Assembly: GCA_004123355.1 (NCBI GenBank)
Contig: SCHM01000003.1
Span: 620,001-684,000 of the forward strand
Direction of reading: 5' to 3'
Length of the DNA: 64,000 bases
Source: Amphirosellinia nigrospora
Taxonomy: Eukaryota > Ascomycota > Sordariomycetes > Xylariales > Xylariaceae
Each line of letters starts with the position of its first letter. The first letter of the stretch is position 1. Under the pieces are notes generated by a model. It saw nothing but the letters and a program-made list of their open reading frames with translations. It was not told the DNA's origin and searched no databases. A program made the translations under genes and the position numbers. This document shows positions 46,365-57,752 of the stretch, piece by piece.

Positions 46365-48167
46365 ATGTCTGGTATCCAGATTCCTGGACTCGGCACATTA
46401 TTGCCTGCTACAGAGGGTGGCAATGCTCATTCTACATCGTTGACCGATGATCAGGCGGGCATAAAAAAGTCCGAGCCCACGACCACCACCATAACAGTGT
46501 ACCACAAGCTGTGGAGCCTGAGGCCATCATCATCGGAGACCAGATGGTTCTTGACCATCCACCAAGCCCACCATCACTCACCTCAGGATTAGAGGCACTC
46601 TTGGGTGGCCTAGATCCTTCGCCTGAGACTACACCTGCCACGCCAGATTTACTCGGGCATCTTGCTAATGCTACATCGGAGACGACTGAAACAATCCCAG
46701 CCGAATCTTAACGTTGTAATACAGGCTGGCACGGTACAACAAGATAGCAATGGCAACGCAGAAGAAGAGCACCTAGAGTGGGAGGCGGACTCATCCCCCT
46801 ACGAGTCGTCGTCCGAGTCGAGTAGTTCGGATGACTCTGATGATGACTCCGACGACGAGAAAGATTACAAGATCCTTGGCCCCGAGGAAACTGCCCGTAT
46901 ACTCATGGAGATGGACGGTGGTTCCGACGACGAAGGCGACGGGAAAGGGAAAGGTGGTGGTTCGGGGCAGGCACGAACCAAGAATGAATTGCCCGACACG
47001 ATTATTCCGCGCCCGAGGTGGATATCACACCTGAGATGGAGATCGTCGAGCTGGGTGTGATTGAGCATTTCGTCGGTAACACTGCCGTTATCAAGGCAAA
47101 CACAACCGGCGAATATCAGGTACTTGATACCGGATCCGTCCTCTGCCTCGAAGATCGGACTGTGATAGCTGCCCTGGCGGATGTCATTGCGGCTGTGCGA
47201 GAGCCTCGTTACACCGCAAGCTTTGTGAGCGAGGAAGAGATCAAGTCCTTTAGGCTGGAACCCGGAACCAAAATTTTTTATCCACCAGTACTCGCAAACC
47301 TGGGGTTGACACAAGTGTTAAAAGCCAACAGAGGCACGGATGCAAGCAACTGGCACGACGAGGAAGTGGCTGATGATGAAATCGAATTTTCCGACGATGA
47401 GAAAGAGGCAGAGCACAAACGACAACTGAAAGCCAAGAAGCGGGGAGCGCGGGGTGGTCGGGACGGTATAGTCAACCGAGGCGGACGCAATGATGCTACC
47501 ATACCGGGCGTCTCTGCTCCCCCAATGGGCTGAAATATGACGACGAGGACGATGAAGACGGTCCTTACCGACCGTTGGCACGCCCAATAGGTTTTGGGCA
47601 GAGCCAACCCCCTCACGGAAGCAACGAGCCTTCGAGCAACCAAGGCGGCGGCACGTATAGGGGAAATCGGGGCGACTTTCGAGGCAGAGGGGGCCGCGGC
47701 CGAGGTGGACGCGGAAATCGTGGCAGCAACTCACGTGGTGGTTATTCGCTGCCACCAAGACCGCATGGTCAAGGAGGCCAAGTAGCACAGAATTTTCAGC
47801 AACCGCCCGCACAGCAATACAACCTGCCTCCCGCTCCTCCCATGCCGATGAATGGCCAGCCCTATCCAGCATTTCCACCGCCTCAACCAAACAGCCAACA
47901 AGCACACCAGCAGCCCGCTCAACAATATCCCTTCCCTGGCCACAGAACGCTCAGCAAGGCTTTTACCCTCCTCCCCCGCCACAATTCACAGGCCAGCCGA
48001 ACACAAACGGAATGTATTTTAACCCGAACTTTCTCGCAGCCCTGCAGAACCAGACTCAGGGCCAACAAAATACACAGAGCAATCAATGGACTGGACAACA
48101 GGGTCAATACATACTCAGTGGCCCGGGCAAGGTGGTCATGGGTAGAAATCCCTGCCTGGTGGTATGA
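46365..48167 (+). CDS. NAF1: H/ACA snoRNP assembly factor Naf1
   Basis: Naf1 escorts Cbf5/dyskerin and is later replaced by Gar1. The N-terminus is MSGIQIPGLGTLLPATEGG, followed by LTSGLEALLGGLD and an acidic Ser/Asp tract (DSSPYESSSESSSSDDSDDD). The Gar1/Naf1 core then reads EIVELGVIEHFVGNTAVIKA, YQVLDTGSVLCLEDRTVIAA and FVSEEEIKSFRLEPGTKIFY. After it come DNLKYDDEDD-type acidic residues, an RGG-rich box (GDFRGRGGRGRGGRGNRG) and a Pro/Gln-rich tail. At least three single-base losses fit: C-run 47012-47014, 47530 and C-run 47934-47936. The junction near 46690-46725 is either an intron or another shift. The stop near 48167 is the best guess; an in-frame TAG at 48141 is possible. Confidence 0.87.
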
Positions 48168-51019
48168 TAGGGTGAGGTTTAGGAATATGACATGAACAAT
48201 CATAGAAGTCAACGACCTGAGGGTCGGTATTCAAGACGGTCAGCATAGCGATAATGAATGACATATGGACAACAGCTGTGTCTGATGATGGCAACTCTTG
48301 ATTGTGATATACAGTTCTCCCTTTAGCTGACCACTAGTGGATCCATTAACACGTGAGGAACAGTATCACATTCTAGGTATATCGACGAACGACAGGCTTT
48401 TAATATACCTAATGTTATGACAATGAGTGTGTGAAGGAATCAAATAGATCCTGCCATGCAGCAGCGATATAGGTGGATGTGCCTGCTACCCTTGTAACAC
48501 TTGGCTAACTTCTATCATGGGTCATTTGGCCTAACTAACATCATATATGATGTTTTTACCACATGGATTTATCTCCCCATGTAGCTAGAATCGAACGTTC
48601 TCGCTGTTGGCCTGGCGTGCGATGATTCAGATCATCTGATGAACCGTGTTGTCGGGACGGCAGTCGGAATGAGGATGGTGTCATATAACAACGTCCATCA
48701 TAGCCTACGCACGATCTACCGCTAAAGAATAAAAGGATAGAATTCGATTTAGGGTCCCGATACTTCAAATAATATGGCACGTACTACTACTAACGTATAC
48801 GGCTAGGTCACGGCGGTTGGCGCTGTGATATGTGATCGATAAAATGAAGATCGCCAACTGCTTCGACGAGGACGTCTGAAAATATAGACTGATGAGTGTG
48901 GCTCAATTAACACCTGTGGAGGGGAATACCCGAAGCCGTTATAGGCTTAGCACCATTAGTATTATACCTAGGTAGTACTTGTACAAGTAAGTACCCAACA
49001 TCCTGGTCATCGTTTGTTCAAGCACTACCATGAAATTAGTCTTGTTTGAAAATATTAAAAGTGTGGGATGTATTGAGTACACATCTTCGAGAATAAAGGA
49101 AGTGTGAGATCTTCTTTCACATTAAGGTTTCAAGGAAGCAAAGACGTCATTTTCGTCAACCCCGGCTGAGCAATCTCATAGATTACTACGAGTCCCAACC
49201 CTTAATTTACTACACTATTATATATAGCTGTGCCTATTACATATCATCAATGATCATAGAGATCTACGTACATAGCCACTGGGAATCATTTTTGAAGGAT
49301 GCGTTAGCATATTGGATCAGTTACATTGAACCGCGTTGAAGTCGCACATTGCGAGTTGAAGGCGGAATTAGGAGCCATTTATAACTTTGAACGGTGCCCA
49401 TATAAGCGGGAGGGCATATAGGATCTGATCATCAGAAGAATGGGGTTTCGTCACGCAATGCGTGGAAAAGGGGTAGCTTTCTGAGGCTGTGCTCTGATTT
49501 GCTAGAATGTCCAAGAATCCCTGTCCCACGAATATTATTGCATCCACCTAAGAAACTGCCTCACCAATTACACGAGTTTGGTACCTGAAGGCGGGGAGCG
49601 CGTACCTGACTAGCGCAAAGCACAGCATGGAGCTAGAGGTCTGGGCTGCATGTCAAAAATCAGAAATAGATCGTCTGCGCCTAGTGTACTGACCTGAACG
49701 CTTTACTCCTTTCCATTTGGGCAATGGGGCGGATAAAGAGAGTTGTGCATTTGTGCATCTTCCAGTTGAATGACCATGAAGCCATCATCAACAAGGTGGC
49801 ATGATGGCGAAAAATAATAGTGTCTGGGGTAAGAGGGTCGAGTTACCATAGCAGGTCGAACAAATAGTCCACGAAGACATGGATAACAAACATTGATGTC
49901 TTAGACTCCACGCAGCATCGATCAACTTTGGTGGGTTAGAAGCTGCACCCCCCAAAAAAGGTCATAGTTGTGTATAGTTGTCATCGGTACTACATAGCAC
50001 GACTTGAACATGAATACAAACAAACGCTTTTGCATCTGTATCACTTGTACGATGCGGTACATGGTGAACCATTGGTGAGAGGAATAATCTAAGTACCTAG
50101 ATAGATAGTGGATCACTCGTCCAGAAGCTGATGCAGCCTGCGCTACTAGTAACAGCGCAATCACTAACCACACGTTACCTACATGTACATCTGTATGCTG
50201 ATGGAGGAGTGGTATTCCTTTATACCCAAGATTAATGAGGTGCCTAGCCCATGCCTGTTCCTGGTCAGGTCGCAAATCCCTTCGGACTCCGCTAGCCAAC
50301 CGGCCCAGCCAATCAGCTAACGCGCATCAGCCAACACGAAAGGGCACAGGGCACAGGGCACACTCAGTGCGCCTGCTCCCTCCTACAAGCTTTCTCCCTT
50401 TCTCTCCTCTTTCCCGCCTCTTCTCTTTGAACGTCGCATCCCAGCGTCTCTCTCTCCTCCCTTCGTCACCCACGAGAGAGTGTTGGGCTTCTCCCTTCGT
50501 TCGGATTCTGATACAGTTCCATTCACTCTTTTAGTTTTCTCATCATACCAACCCGACTGTACTCCCAGAGGATCCATACTCTCCTTTTAGCTTGACCAAT
50601 ACCGAGCCATCCACGAATCCCTTCGCTATTGCTTAACACCTTCGATTCATTCACCTACCACACGGCGCAAGTAGACGCTCATTATCGACACGTTTGTCTT
50701 TACGATACCCGCTCACCACTGTGTGCCAGCTGTACCCGGGATTTCCCCCCAATTTAGACAGTGCAGCTCGTGAAGACAATTAATGAATTGTTGTCTTTTC
50801 AGGGAGGAGGACCTATGCATTGACAGATATTCGAAGCAAGAGGAAATAATTAGCCGTTAAGCCGACACAAGCACCTGCACAAGCGCCAGGCGCACCATCA
50901 TTGGGATAACTTCGTCCAGGGCGTTGAAAGCGTCGCAAACGAACTGAATCCTTTTAAAGATACACCTCAGACTCTAGAAGAAAGGGCCAGAAACTATTTA
51001 TAAAACCGTCTATCAGACT
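48168..51019. other. Long gene-free stretch with CT-rich leader at its right end
   Basis: No frame in this 2.8-kb stretch shows a recognisable protein. It includes a TACCTAGGTAG motif near 48965 and an AT-rich part around 49020-49260. From about 50290 the base composition changes to a pyrimidine-rich leader of the SH3 gene. Confidence 0.45.
50376..50470 (+). promoter_or_regulatory. CT-rich promoter/leader of the SH3 gene
   Basis: A long polypyrimidine stretch (CTTTCTCCCTTTCTCTCCTC and similar runs) lies 550 to 640 bases before the start at 51020. Such tracts mark transcription start regions of strongly expressed fungal genes. If so, the gene has a leader longer than 500 bases. Confidence 0.5.
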
Positions 51020-52955
51020 ATGTCGGCAACCTTTGATGGTCCTATTGCTGGCTACACCACGGTTGGAGTGCCGGCAGAGACGACCCACAAGACACACACC
51101 ACAGCTGATGTGACTGCTGCGTCAACCAAGGAGACCCCGGCTCCTAAGGCTGGGGCAACGATGCGAAGGCGAGTGAGAGTCGATCCGAAAGTCTACCCGA
51201 GTCCTTGCAGCCCTCGAAATCTATCAACCTCTCTGGTGAATCGACACTCGCAGTTGCAGGCACCACCTCGTTGAGTCAACAAACACAACTCCCCACAACT
51301 GCCGATACGACTGGCTCACTTGGCGCGACAAATGTTGCTGCATCATCTAGTCCTACCTCGACCCCCAGCCCTGCCAGCTCAGACACCAGCCCTGGAGTGA
51401 AAGCAGGCATCGCCATCGGCGTATTGGGTGGTCTCTTGGCTGTTGGTTTGCTTATCTTCTTGCTTTTCAGCAAGCGTAAAAAGCAGCTTCAGCAACAACG
51501 CGGCCAAGATGACGAGAAAGTGAACGGGGCATTTGCTGGCGGTCGCACTGATTCTGTCCGTTCCACGCGGACCGCCGCCACTGCACCAAGGCTCAGCTTG
51601 CGACCCGTTACCCAGTTCAACCCGACTTTTAACGAGAGACGCTCGAGCAAGGGCGCCGGCCTGATGCTCGCAACTGCTGGTGCCGGTGCCGGCCCGCAAA
51701 GTGCAACTCGTGAGAAGGGAGGCAGCATGTGGGAACGTCCCTCTACGGCTCACAGCAACAACTCCGAGAACCCTTTCAACGATAACGCACGCGCTTATTC
51801 CCCGACCAAAAACGGACCGTCTGTGTCTCACGAAGCACCCAGCAATCCCTTTGATTCCCCTGAACATGTTGTCGGCATGGCTCAAACCACTGACTTGCCA
51901 GCAACCCCTAGTACGCCGCCTACTCCTGGTCCTGGCGCCGTGACGGTTGCCGGGGCTGCTCTTGGTGCCTCAGCTACGACTTCTTTAACTCGAAAGGCAT
52001 CAACTCGCAAGGAAGCACCCGAACCTTTGGATTTGACGATGCCAGTCGGTCCTCCAAGTCCAACTGGTACAGATTTTAGTATGAACTCGATGGCTCCCGG
52101 CCAATCCCCAGGTCCTTCAAAGAGTGCTGCAGCCATTGCGGAGGCTGGCGGTCCCCCTTCCACGGCTGTTCATCGTGTCCAGCTGGACTTCAAGCCATCT
52201 ATGGACGACGAGCTAGAGCTTCACGCTGGACATCTTGTGCGGATTCTCCATGAGTATGATGATGGATGGGTAAGTGAAGTCATGCGCAGAAAACAATATT
52301 GAGGCTAACTTGTGATCAGGCATTGTGCATTCGCCTCGACCGCTCTCGACAAGGTGTTGTGCCCAGAACTTGTCTCTCTACTCGCCCTGTGAAGCCTCGT
52401 CCTGCTGGCGGTCCTCCAGGTGCTCGTAACGGTCCTCCAGTTAATCCTAGTGGTCCACGTGGTCCCCCTCGCGGTCCTGGCCCGAATTCCGCCCCCAACT
52501 ACCCTCCTGGCCACCCTCAAGGTCGACCAGAGTCACCTATGCGACCAATGAATGGACGACCCCAATCCCCCGCTCAGATGCGCCCTTACTCGCCTGCTGG
52601 CGCTCGACCTCAGTCCCCCGCTCAGATGCGTCCATACTCACCAGCTGGTGCTCGGCCTCAGTCCCCTGCTCAAATGCGACCCTACTCACCAGCCGGAGGG
52701 CGACCCATGAGCCCGCACACTGGCCGTCCTGCCTCCCCGGCTGGTGGCCCCCCAATGAGCCCCGGCCCTCGCTCGCAGTCTCCGGGTCCCCGCCAACAGC
52801 GATCTCAGAGCCCTAGTGGAATGAACCGACGACATAGCCCTCCGGGTCCCAGCCCCATGAACCCAAATAACGCTCCTAATCAATTCCGTGGACCCCCAGG
52901 CCCACCACCTCAGGGACAAGTTGACCGGAAGCCCGTGCCTGGTCAGGCGTATTAA
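51020..52955 (+). CDS. Membrane-anchored SH3 protein with proline-rich tandem repeats
   Basis: The N-terminus (MSATFDGPIAGYTTVGVPAE) and a long Ser/Thr region precede a transmembrane helix (GIAIGVLGGLLAVGLLIFLL followed by FSKRKK). A linker with NPF sites (SENPFND, PSNPFDS) leads to an SH3 domain split by an intron (52270-52319): VQLDFKPSMDDELELHAGHL, VRILHEYDDGW, then ALCIRLDRSRQGVVPRTCLS. The tail is proline-rich with three exact 16-residue repeats (RPQSPAQMRPYSPAGA) and more SP/PGP repeats. The reading frame shifts near 51152-51155, where one G is missing (GGNDAKASESRSES). Layout resembles fungal Fus1/Sho1-like cell-surface scaffolds. Exact function unknown. Confidence 0.85.
52557..52700 (+). 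repeat. Three tandem 48-bp coding repeats
   Basis: Units start at 52557, 52605 and 52653 and each encodes RPQSPAQMRPYSPAGA, the last ending GG. Third-position differences (for example CGCCCT against CGTCCA) show they are not recent perfect duplicates. Confidence 0.95.
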
Positions 52956-53212
52956 AATCCCTATTGCGGACTTGATGAACACTGAAACGACATTTAGATT
53001 TTCTCGTCACTCGCTTGCGACCTTTTTTATTTCCATTGGTCTTTGACTTTTGTATCATGGTACATTTTATTTCAGTTCGTCGTGGTACGACGCATCTCCC
53101 AAAACCACCATTCCGACATGGAACAGGAATCTTTCGTAATTCGTTTTGAAAGCCCTGTTCCCGAACTGGTTGGGAAACTTCTTGTTGATAATTTTTATTT
53201 CGGCTATAGTCA

Positions 53213-53239
53213 CGGTGCCGCCGAGTTGCTTCGGCACCG
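53213..53239 (+). repeat. Perfect hairpin in the 3' flank of the SH3 gene
   Basis: CGGTGCCG and CGGCACCG pair perfectly around an 11-base loop, with direct repeats GCTATAGTCA immediately outside both arms. It lies 258 bases after the SH3 stop codon. Confidence 0.8.
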
Positions 53240-54147
53240 CTATAGTCAGCTGGGCACTCGTTGCCCAGAACTATGAAACGGCTCTCGGGACGTTTCTCTT
53301 CCATGAAGGCTTGAGCAAGAGAAAGCATAAGACTTCAGGATTGTCTGGTGCTCGTGTGTTGCCTAAGGTCCTTGACGAAGTCTCGCTCTGGCCTTCATTG
53401 CCAATTTGATACCTCTCTCATTTTGCACACTAGTCATAATGATGAGCCTGGTCGGTATTTAGGTCTTTACCTCAGTGCGAATGCATATGCGTGGGATGGC
53501 TCATTTGGTCTAGAAAGTTAGTGGTTGGACAAGGTCTCTAGGAGGGATGAAGAAGAGACCGCCGTGTCTAACGTTGGGGGTGATGACTATGTGCGCAAGA
53601 CTTGCGAATGCGTTCTTTCCATAGCGAGCCATGAGGGTAGCCCTGGAGCGCCTCCTTTTCTAGCTTGCGCGATAGATGAATTGAGTGGTTGTCCAATAAT
53701 ATGCACAATAGTCTACGTGACTCTATTTTGCTCATCTACTCATTCTACCCCGGCCCAAGTCCATCCGCTTAAATTCCCTCCGTGAAGCTGCACCTTGATT
53801 TTACAATAGCCCAGATCTCGACCTCCAAATAGTTTGTTTAGGTGCTTCGTCAACTGTAGCTTACCGCCCATAATGCCTAGACACTCTTTAGAGTCTCAAA
53901 CCTGGATCCCTTAGCCCCCGCATTATGTACCTATGCTTAACCGTTGGCATTCTATAGACTAATAAAAATTTTTTTTTTAAAAATTTTAAGTTTTATTATT
54001 TTAGTAATAATACGTTAAGTCTTGCTTATTCAATTGCTTACTTAGAGTTATATGCTCTGTATAGATGGTTATTCGTGGGGTAAACGCTTCTAAATACAGC
54101 TAGTTTGACGTGTAGAAATCAAAACGTGACGTCCGAGAATCCGACCT

Positions 54148-54194
54148 GTCTGCAGCAATCAAGCTAAGCTGACAGGTACGGGGATTGCATGCGG
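54148..54194 (+). repeat. Left arm of perfect 47-bp inverted repeat
   Basis: Begins GTCTGCAGCAATC and ends GATTGCATGCGG. Its exact reverse complement is at 59698-59744, with mismatches starting at both ends. Confidence 0.95.
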
Positions 54195-54207
54195 TTTGTT
54201 TAGGTGC

Positions 54208-54420
54208 GCAGTTTCCTTCCACGCAGTTGTTGTTGCCTCCTTGGCTATAATAAGTTTTATTACCTAGAGACTTTCCTTCCTCGGCGTGTTATATCTTGTT
54301 GCAGTTGCCTTTATAGACAAGATGTAACGAGCTACTAATGCCTGCATTGTTTTCTTATTTTTGTTCCCCTATTTCTCTTCTTTTCCTTTTTTTATAAACC
54401 CGAGCGTATATTAACTTCTC
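54208..54420 (-). repeat. Dispersed repeat copy B
   Basis: This segment matches the reverse complement of 24950-25105 over several blocks with small indels, and has extra CTATTTCTCTTCTTTTCC duplicated near 54369 and 54431. It starts 13 bases after the inverted-repeat arm, so both may be parts of one element. Confidence 0.75.
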
Positions 54421-54824
54421 ATCTCTGTTCCTCTATTTCTCTTCTTTTCCTTTTTCTTCTTTGGGACCGAGCTTTTGCAGGTTGTAACGTTTCTAGATTC
54501 AATATATTATGAGGGGCGCTTCTGCAGAGGCTCGAAGCTTTACGGTTGTACGACCGGCAAAATCCGGACAAGAGGCGCTTCCGTTCCAACTCATCCATCC
54601 TATTCGTCAGGACGGAAATACCATTCAGTACGCCGAGTGCAACGCGCAGTGCCTCTAGAGAGCGAAGAGATATTCCTACGACCCGGGTGAAAATGGCAGC
54701 GCTGGTTCTCGTGGACCTTTGGATGCCACGCCAGCGTGTCAATTGCCATTTAGTCTTCAATTCCTAAAAACTCTAGGCCGGTCACAAGAAGAAATTATAT
54801 CACGAGGAGAGGCTCACGAGCACG

Positions 54825-55929
54825 ATGCATCTCCCAATTATTCCTTGGCCTGCAGTGCTCCTACTGCTGCTCACAGCATCCCACGTGTCATCTCTCAAGG
54901 TGGCGAGCAGCCTGGAGGTGCTCGAGTGGACGCCCGAGCTCATCGCGAAAGAAGATTACTTCAACGGGAGCGTCTCGATCGTGAACGGTGGCATTCCCAG
55001 CCTAGCCAGCGACACCAGCGTAGACCTGGGCGCGAATTCCGAAACGCAGCTCCTCCGTCAGTACGCGACGCACAAGAACCTCCGGACCGTCATCACGACG
55101 GCCGAGGTCTACTACCGCATCGTCGCGAGCAGGAAGGCTGGGATCACGAAACTCGAAGACCTCAAGGGGAAGAGGATCGGAGCGTTCCCTTCAACGTCCT
55201 CGGAATACTTCGTGCAGACCTATCTTGCTACGGTCGGGCTCAAGCCTTCAGACTTTACGGTCGGTAAGCGATACTCAGTGCCGGTTCCTTTTTTATTTGG
55301 TTACTTTCTAGATCCTCCTATCGAGCTTCGATTACCTTTTAGGATCAAATACATTTCCAGCGTACTTCGGAATCACGCTCAGATTCGCGATGATTAATTC
55401 GGGCGTCACAGTACCTGGTGGTGCTTGTCTGAAGGAGCCCTGCGGCTCCGGTACTTTCCCAGCGATGCTCAAGCGCGGCGCCATCGACGCCATCGGGATG
55501 TGGGAGCCGAGCGTCCAGCTCGGCGCCGAAGCCATCGGGGCCGACGCGATCGTGTTCGGCGACAACCAGACGACGTATCGCGAGATCTACAACCTAGCGA
55601 CGACGACGGAGAAGCTGGCAGACCCCGCGAAGCGCAAGGAGATCGTGGCGTTCCTGCGCGCGCTTGTGAAGGCGGAGGACGTGTTCACGAAAGACCCGGA
55701 CAAGGTCGTGGAACGGGCGGCGGCGGCGGTCAAGACGAACGCGACGCTCTTCCGAACGGTGTGGCCGGTTCATCGCTGGTCGGCGAGGAACCCGCCGGAT
55801 ATGTTGGACGTGATGGTCGAGGAAGACAAGTACGTCGCGGGCATGGATCGGCGGACCGCCATGTCGCGAGATGTCCTCGCTGCGCTGGTCGACACGAGTG
55901 TTTTGGAGGAAGCGTTGACGGAGCCATGA
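54825..55929 (+). CDS. Secreted NMT1/SsuA-like periplasmic-binding-protein-fold protein
   Basis: The start MHLPIIPWPAVLLLLLTASH is a signal peptide, followed by a type II binding-protein fold: LKVASSLEVLEWTPEL, LASDTSVDLGANSETQLLRQ, NLRTVITTAEVYYRIV, KAGITKLEDLKGKRIGAFPS, then after the intron (55264-55411) GSGTFPAMLKRGAIDAIGMW and VFTKDPDKVVERAAAAVKTN. The family (bacterial nitrate/sulfonate/taurine-binding proteins, THI5) captures small organic ligands. Coding GC is high and codon use is G/C-ending, unlike the AT-rich flanks. Fungi lack the matching ABC importer, so the role outside the cell is open. The C-terminus (EEALTEP) lacks an anchor. No frame damage. Confidence 0.83.
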
Positions 55930-56467
55930 CGTTATTAAGTCGAGGTCGGGTTTGATTGGTGGGATGGAAGCTCTCTTAAATTGCAGCTGAGCTTGTTTCT
56001 AAGTCTATTGCCTCTTGGATGGAGATTATGCCATACTATTGAAAATGAACGAGCTAGCTGGATCTCGGTCAGCCTAGTGTGCGGCTCGCTTGTAGTTGCG
56101 TCAGAGCTGGACCCACGATATTTGTCAGGTAATGCCATAATGTGTGTGTATTGTTGATGTAGAGGTGATGGAGGGACCTAGTGCCCCAGCACTGTGAGTA
56201 CTCTATATATACATGGTAGGCCGTACCTGCCTACAATATTGGCTTGGATGCAACGTAGTCTTCTCATATCGGGAGTCAGATGTATGCACTGTTGGGCCAA
56301 TAGTCGGGCGTCAGAGATAAGGTTAACTTTTAGGTTCGAACTATACAGAAGAGCCGCACACCATCCTTTGCCATCTAATGTGTATGTATGGGCTATTTCT
56401 CTATTACAGACCTTATTCATCTTTCACGAGCAGCATCTGATTTCTTATCGCATATGCATATCCCACA
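55930..56467. other. Short intergenic stretch, no gene seen
   Basis: The stretch holds the 3' flank of the binding-protein gene and the promoter of the next gene. Only chance frames are present. Confidence 0.45.
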
Positions 56468-57400
56468 ATGAGTAAAGCCAAGCTCCCATCGCGGTATGAG
56501 ATTCGTCCTCTGGAACTCAAACACTTGGAATGGACAAAAGCCGTCTTCGCTCATAGCTTTGTAGGAGCTACTCCCTTTTATCAAACGTATACCAATCCCG
56601 ACATATCTCTTCACCAATCTATCCTCACTTACTTCCATGTTTAATCATTCTCAATGTGAAAAGCTAGGCGCTGACAAGATATGCCCCAAAGGTGTTCGGC
56701 TCGCCAATATGGCGTAACCTCTACCCATCGGACAAGACGGCAAGGTTCTACGGCTTATACCAAGCAAGCGACTACTTAATCAGATACCAAATATTGTCGG
56801 GTCTATCCCTAGGTATATTCGATACAGAATACGAATACAAAAACCCGGAATCAGTTGGTACAGCCGGAAAGCTTTATTTCGACTTTAACGACACAAGTAT
56901 CGACGAACATGAGCTCTTACATCAAATAGACGCCCCGCTCATCAGCATAGCATGTGCCTTTGACGCCTTCTACGCTATGGACAACAGATACCTCGCCCCC
57001 CGTCACGGGGCGCCTACCAGCCTCCGCGAGTTTTCACGAGGCGCTCGCGGAGCGCGAGTCCATGGGTCTAAAGACATCTCGGCCGACAGCCCCAGGACAG
57101 GTACTGCAGCGCATGGGAACCGCGACACGCGGTGATGCCGAGGGGGGCGGGCTCATGAAGGCCATGGCGCACCACATGATGCGGTGGGTGGCGGATAGGG
57201 GGTTTCGTAGGATTCAGATCGAGTGCTTTCACGATGCCGTCACGGCGGTGTGGACGAACCCCCCCACGCCCTTCAAGGGACGTATCGCTGGCGAGGTGGA
57301 CACATTCACGCTGGATGAGGAGGATGAGGATGGGAGGCGGAGGTACCCGTATCGCGCAGTGAGGCAGAGGTTGACGAGGGTCTACGTCACGCTGAGGTAG
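56468..57400 (+). CDS. Fungal GNAT-like acetyltransferase-fold protein, function unknown
   Basis: Exon 1 (56468-56560) starts MSKAKLPSRYEIRPLELKHL and ends AVFAHSF. An intron (56561-56691) joins to VFGSPIWRNLYPSDKTARFY, then GLYQASDYLIRYQI, GLSLGIFDTEYEYKNPES and PLISIACAFDAFYAMDNRYL. The later half has TAPGQVLQRMGTATRGDAEG, GGLMKAMAHHMMRWVADRG, FRRIQIECFHDAVTAVWTNP and FTLDEEDEDG. The glycine-containing loop and following helix fit an acyl-CoA-binding GNAT pocket, but this fungal family has no assigned substrate to my knowledge. A frameshift near the C-run 56996-57001 (LAP to VTGRLPASASF) needs one base. The gene sits between the binding-protein gene and GH28. Confidence 0.7.
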
Positions 57401-57752
57401 GAAGGTATCATTGTCTGTACAGGGTGTAATGCGTCGGCATTCTTCGTTTATTGTCTTCTGCTCGGAGTTCGGTTAGACTCTTGCTACTACCCCAATGTAG
57501 CTACACCTCTGGAAGGAGAGGGTCATGGCAGGGGTAAAACTTGTTTAATTAAGAGATCCAACCAATTGCCCAATGAGCGATGGCGATTCAAACACGCGCA
57601 TATATGATGACGGAAAAACGTCACCAGTGTTGGAAGCCACAAGGTTTTGAATTAGACGGGATTCGTCATTTTGTATTATATAATCTTAATATAGTATGAT
57701 ACTTACAGCTGTGCTACCTTCTCCCTGACGTTAGGGAATAGACCACGGTCCC

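Larger units (their letters stand above)
52956..54824. other. Intergenic, AT-rich and repeat-bearing
   Basis: Apart from the hairpin at 53213-53239, a very AT-rich patch (53960-54015) and two repeat segments (54148-54194, 54208-54420) there is no supportable gene. Frames at 53043, 53525 and 54719 have no recognisable content. Confidence 0.5.

Noticed and set aside
48556-48780. A GTTCGATTC-like sequence on the minus strand, possible tRNA T-arm
   Set aside because: The flanking bases do not form a five-pair T stem, and no acceptor or anticodon arm follows.
53960-54015. A centromere- or telomere-related AT tract
   Set aside because: The patch is only about 55 bases and has no repeat unit of that kind.
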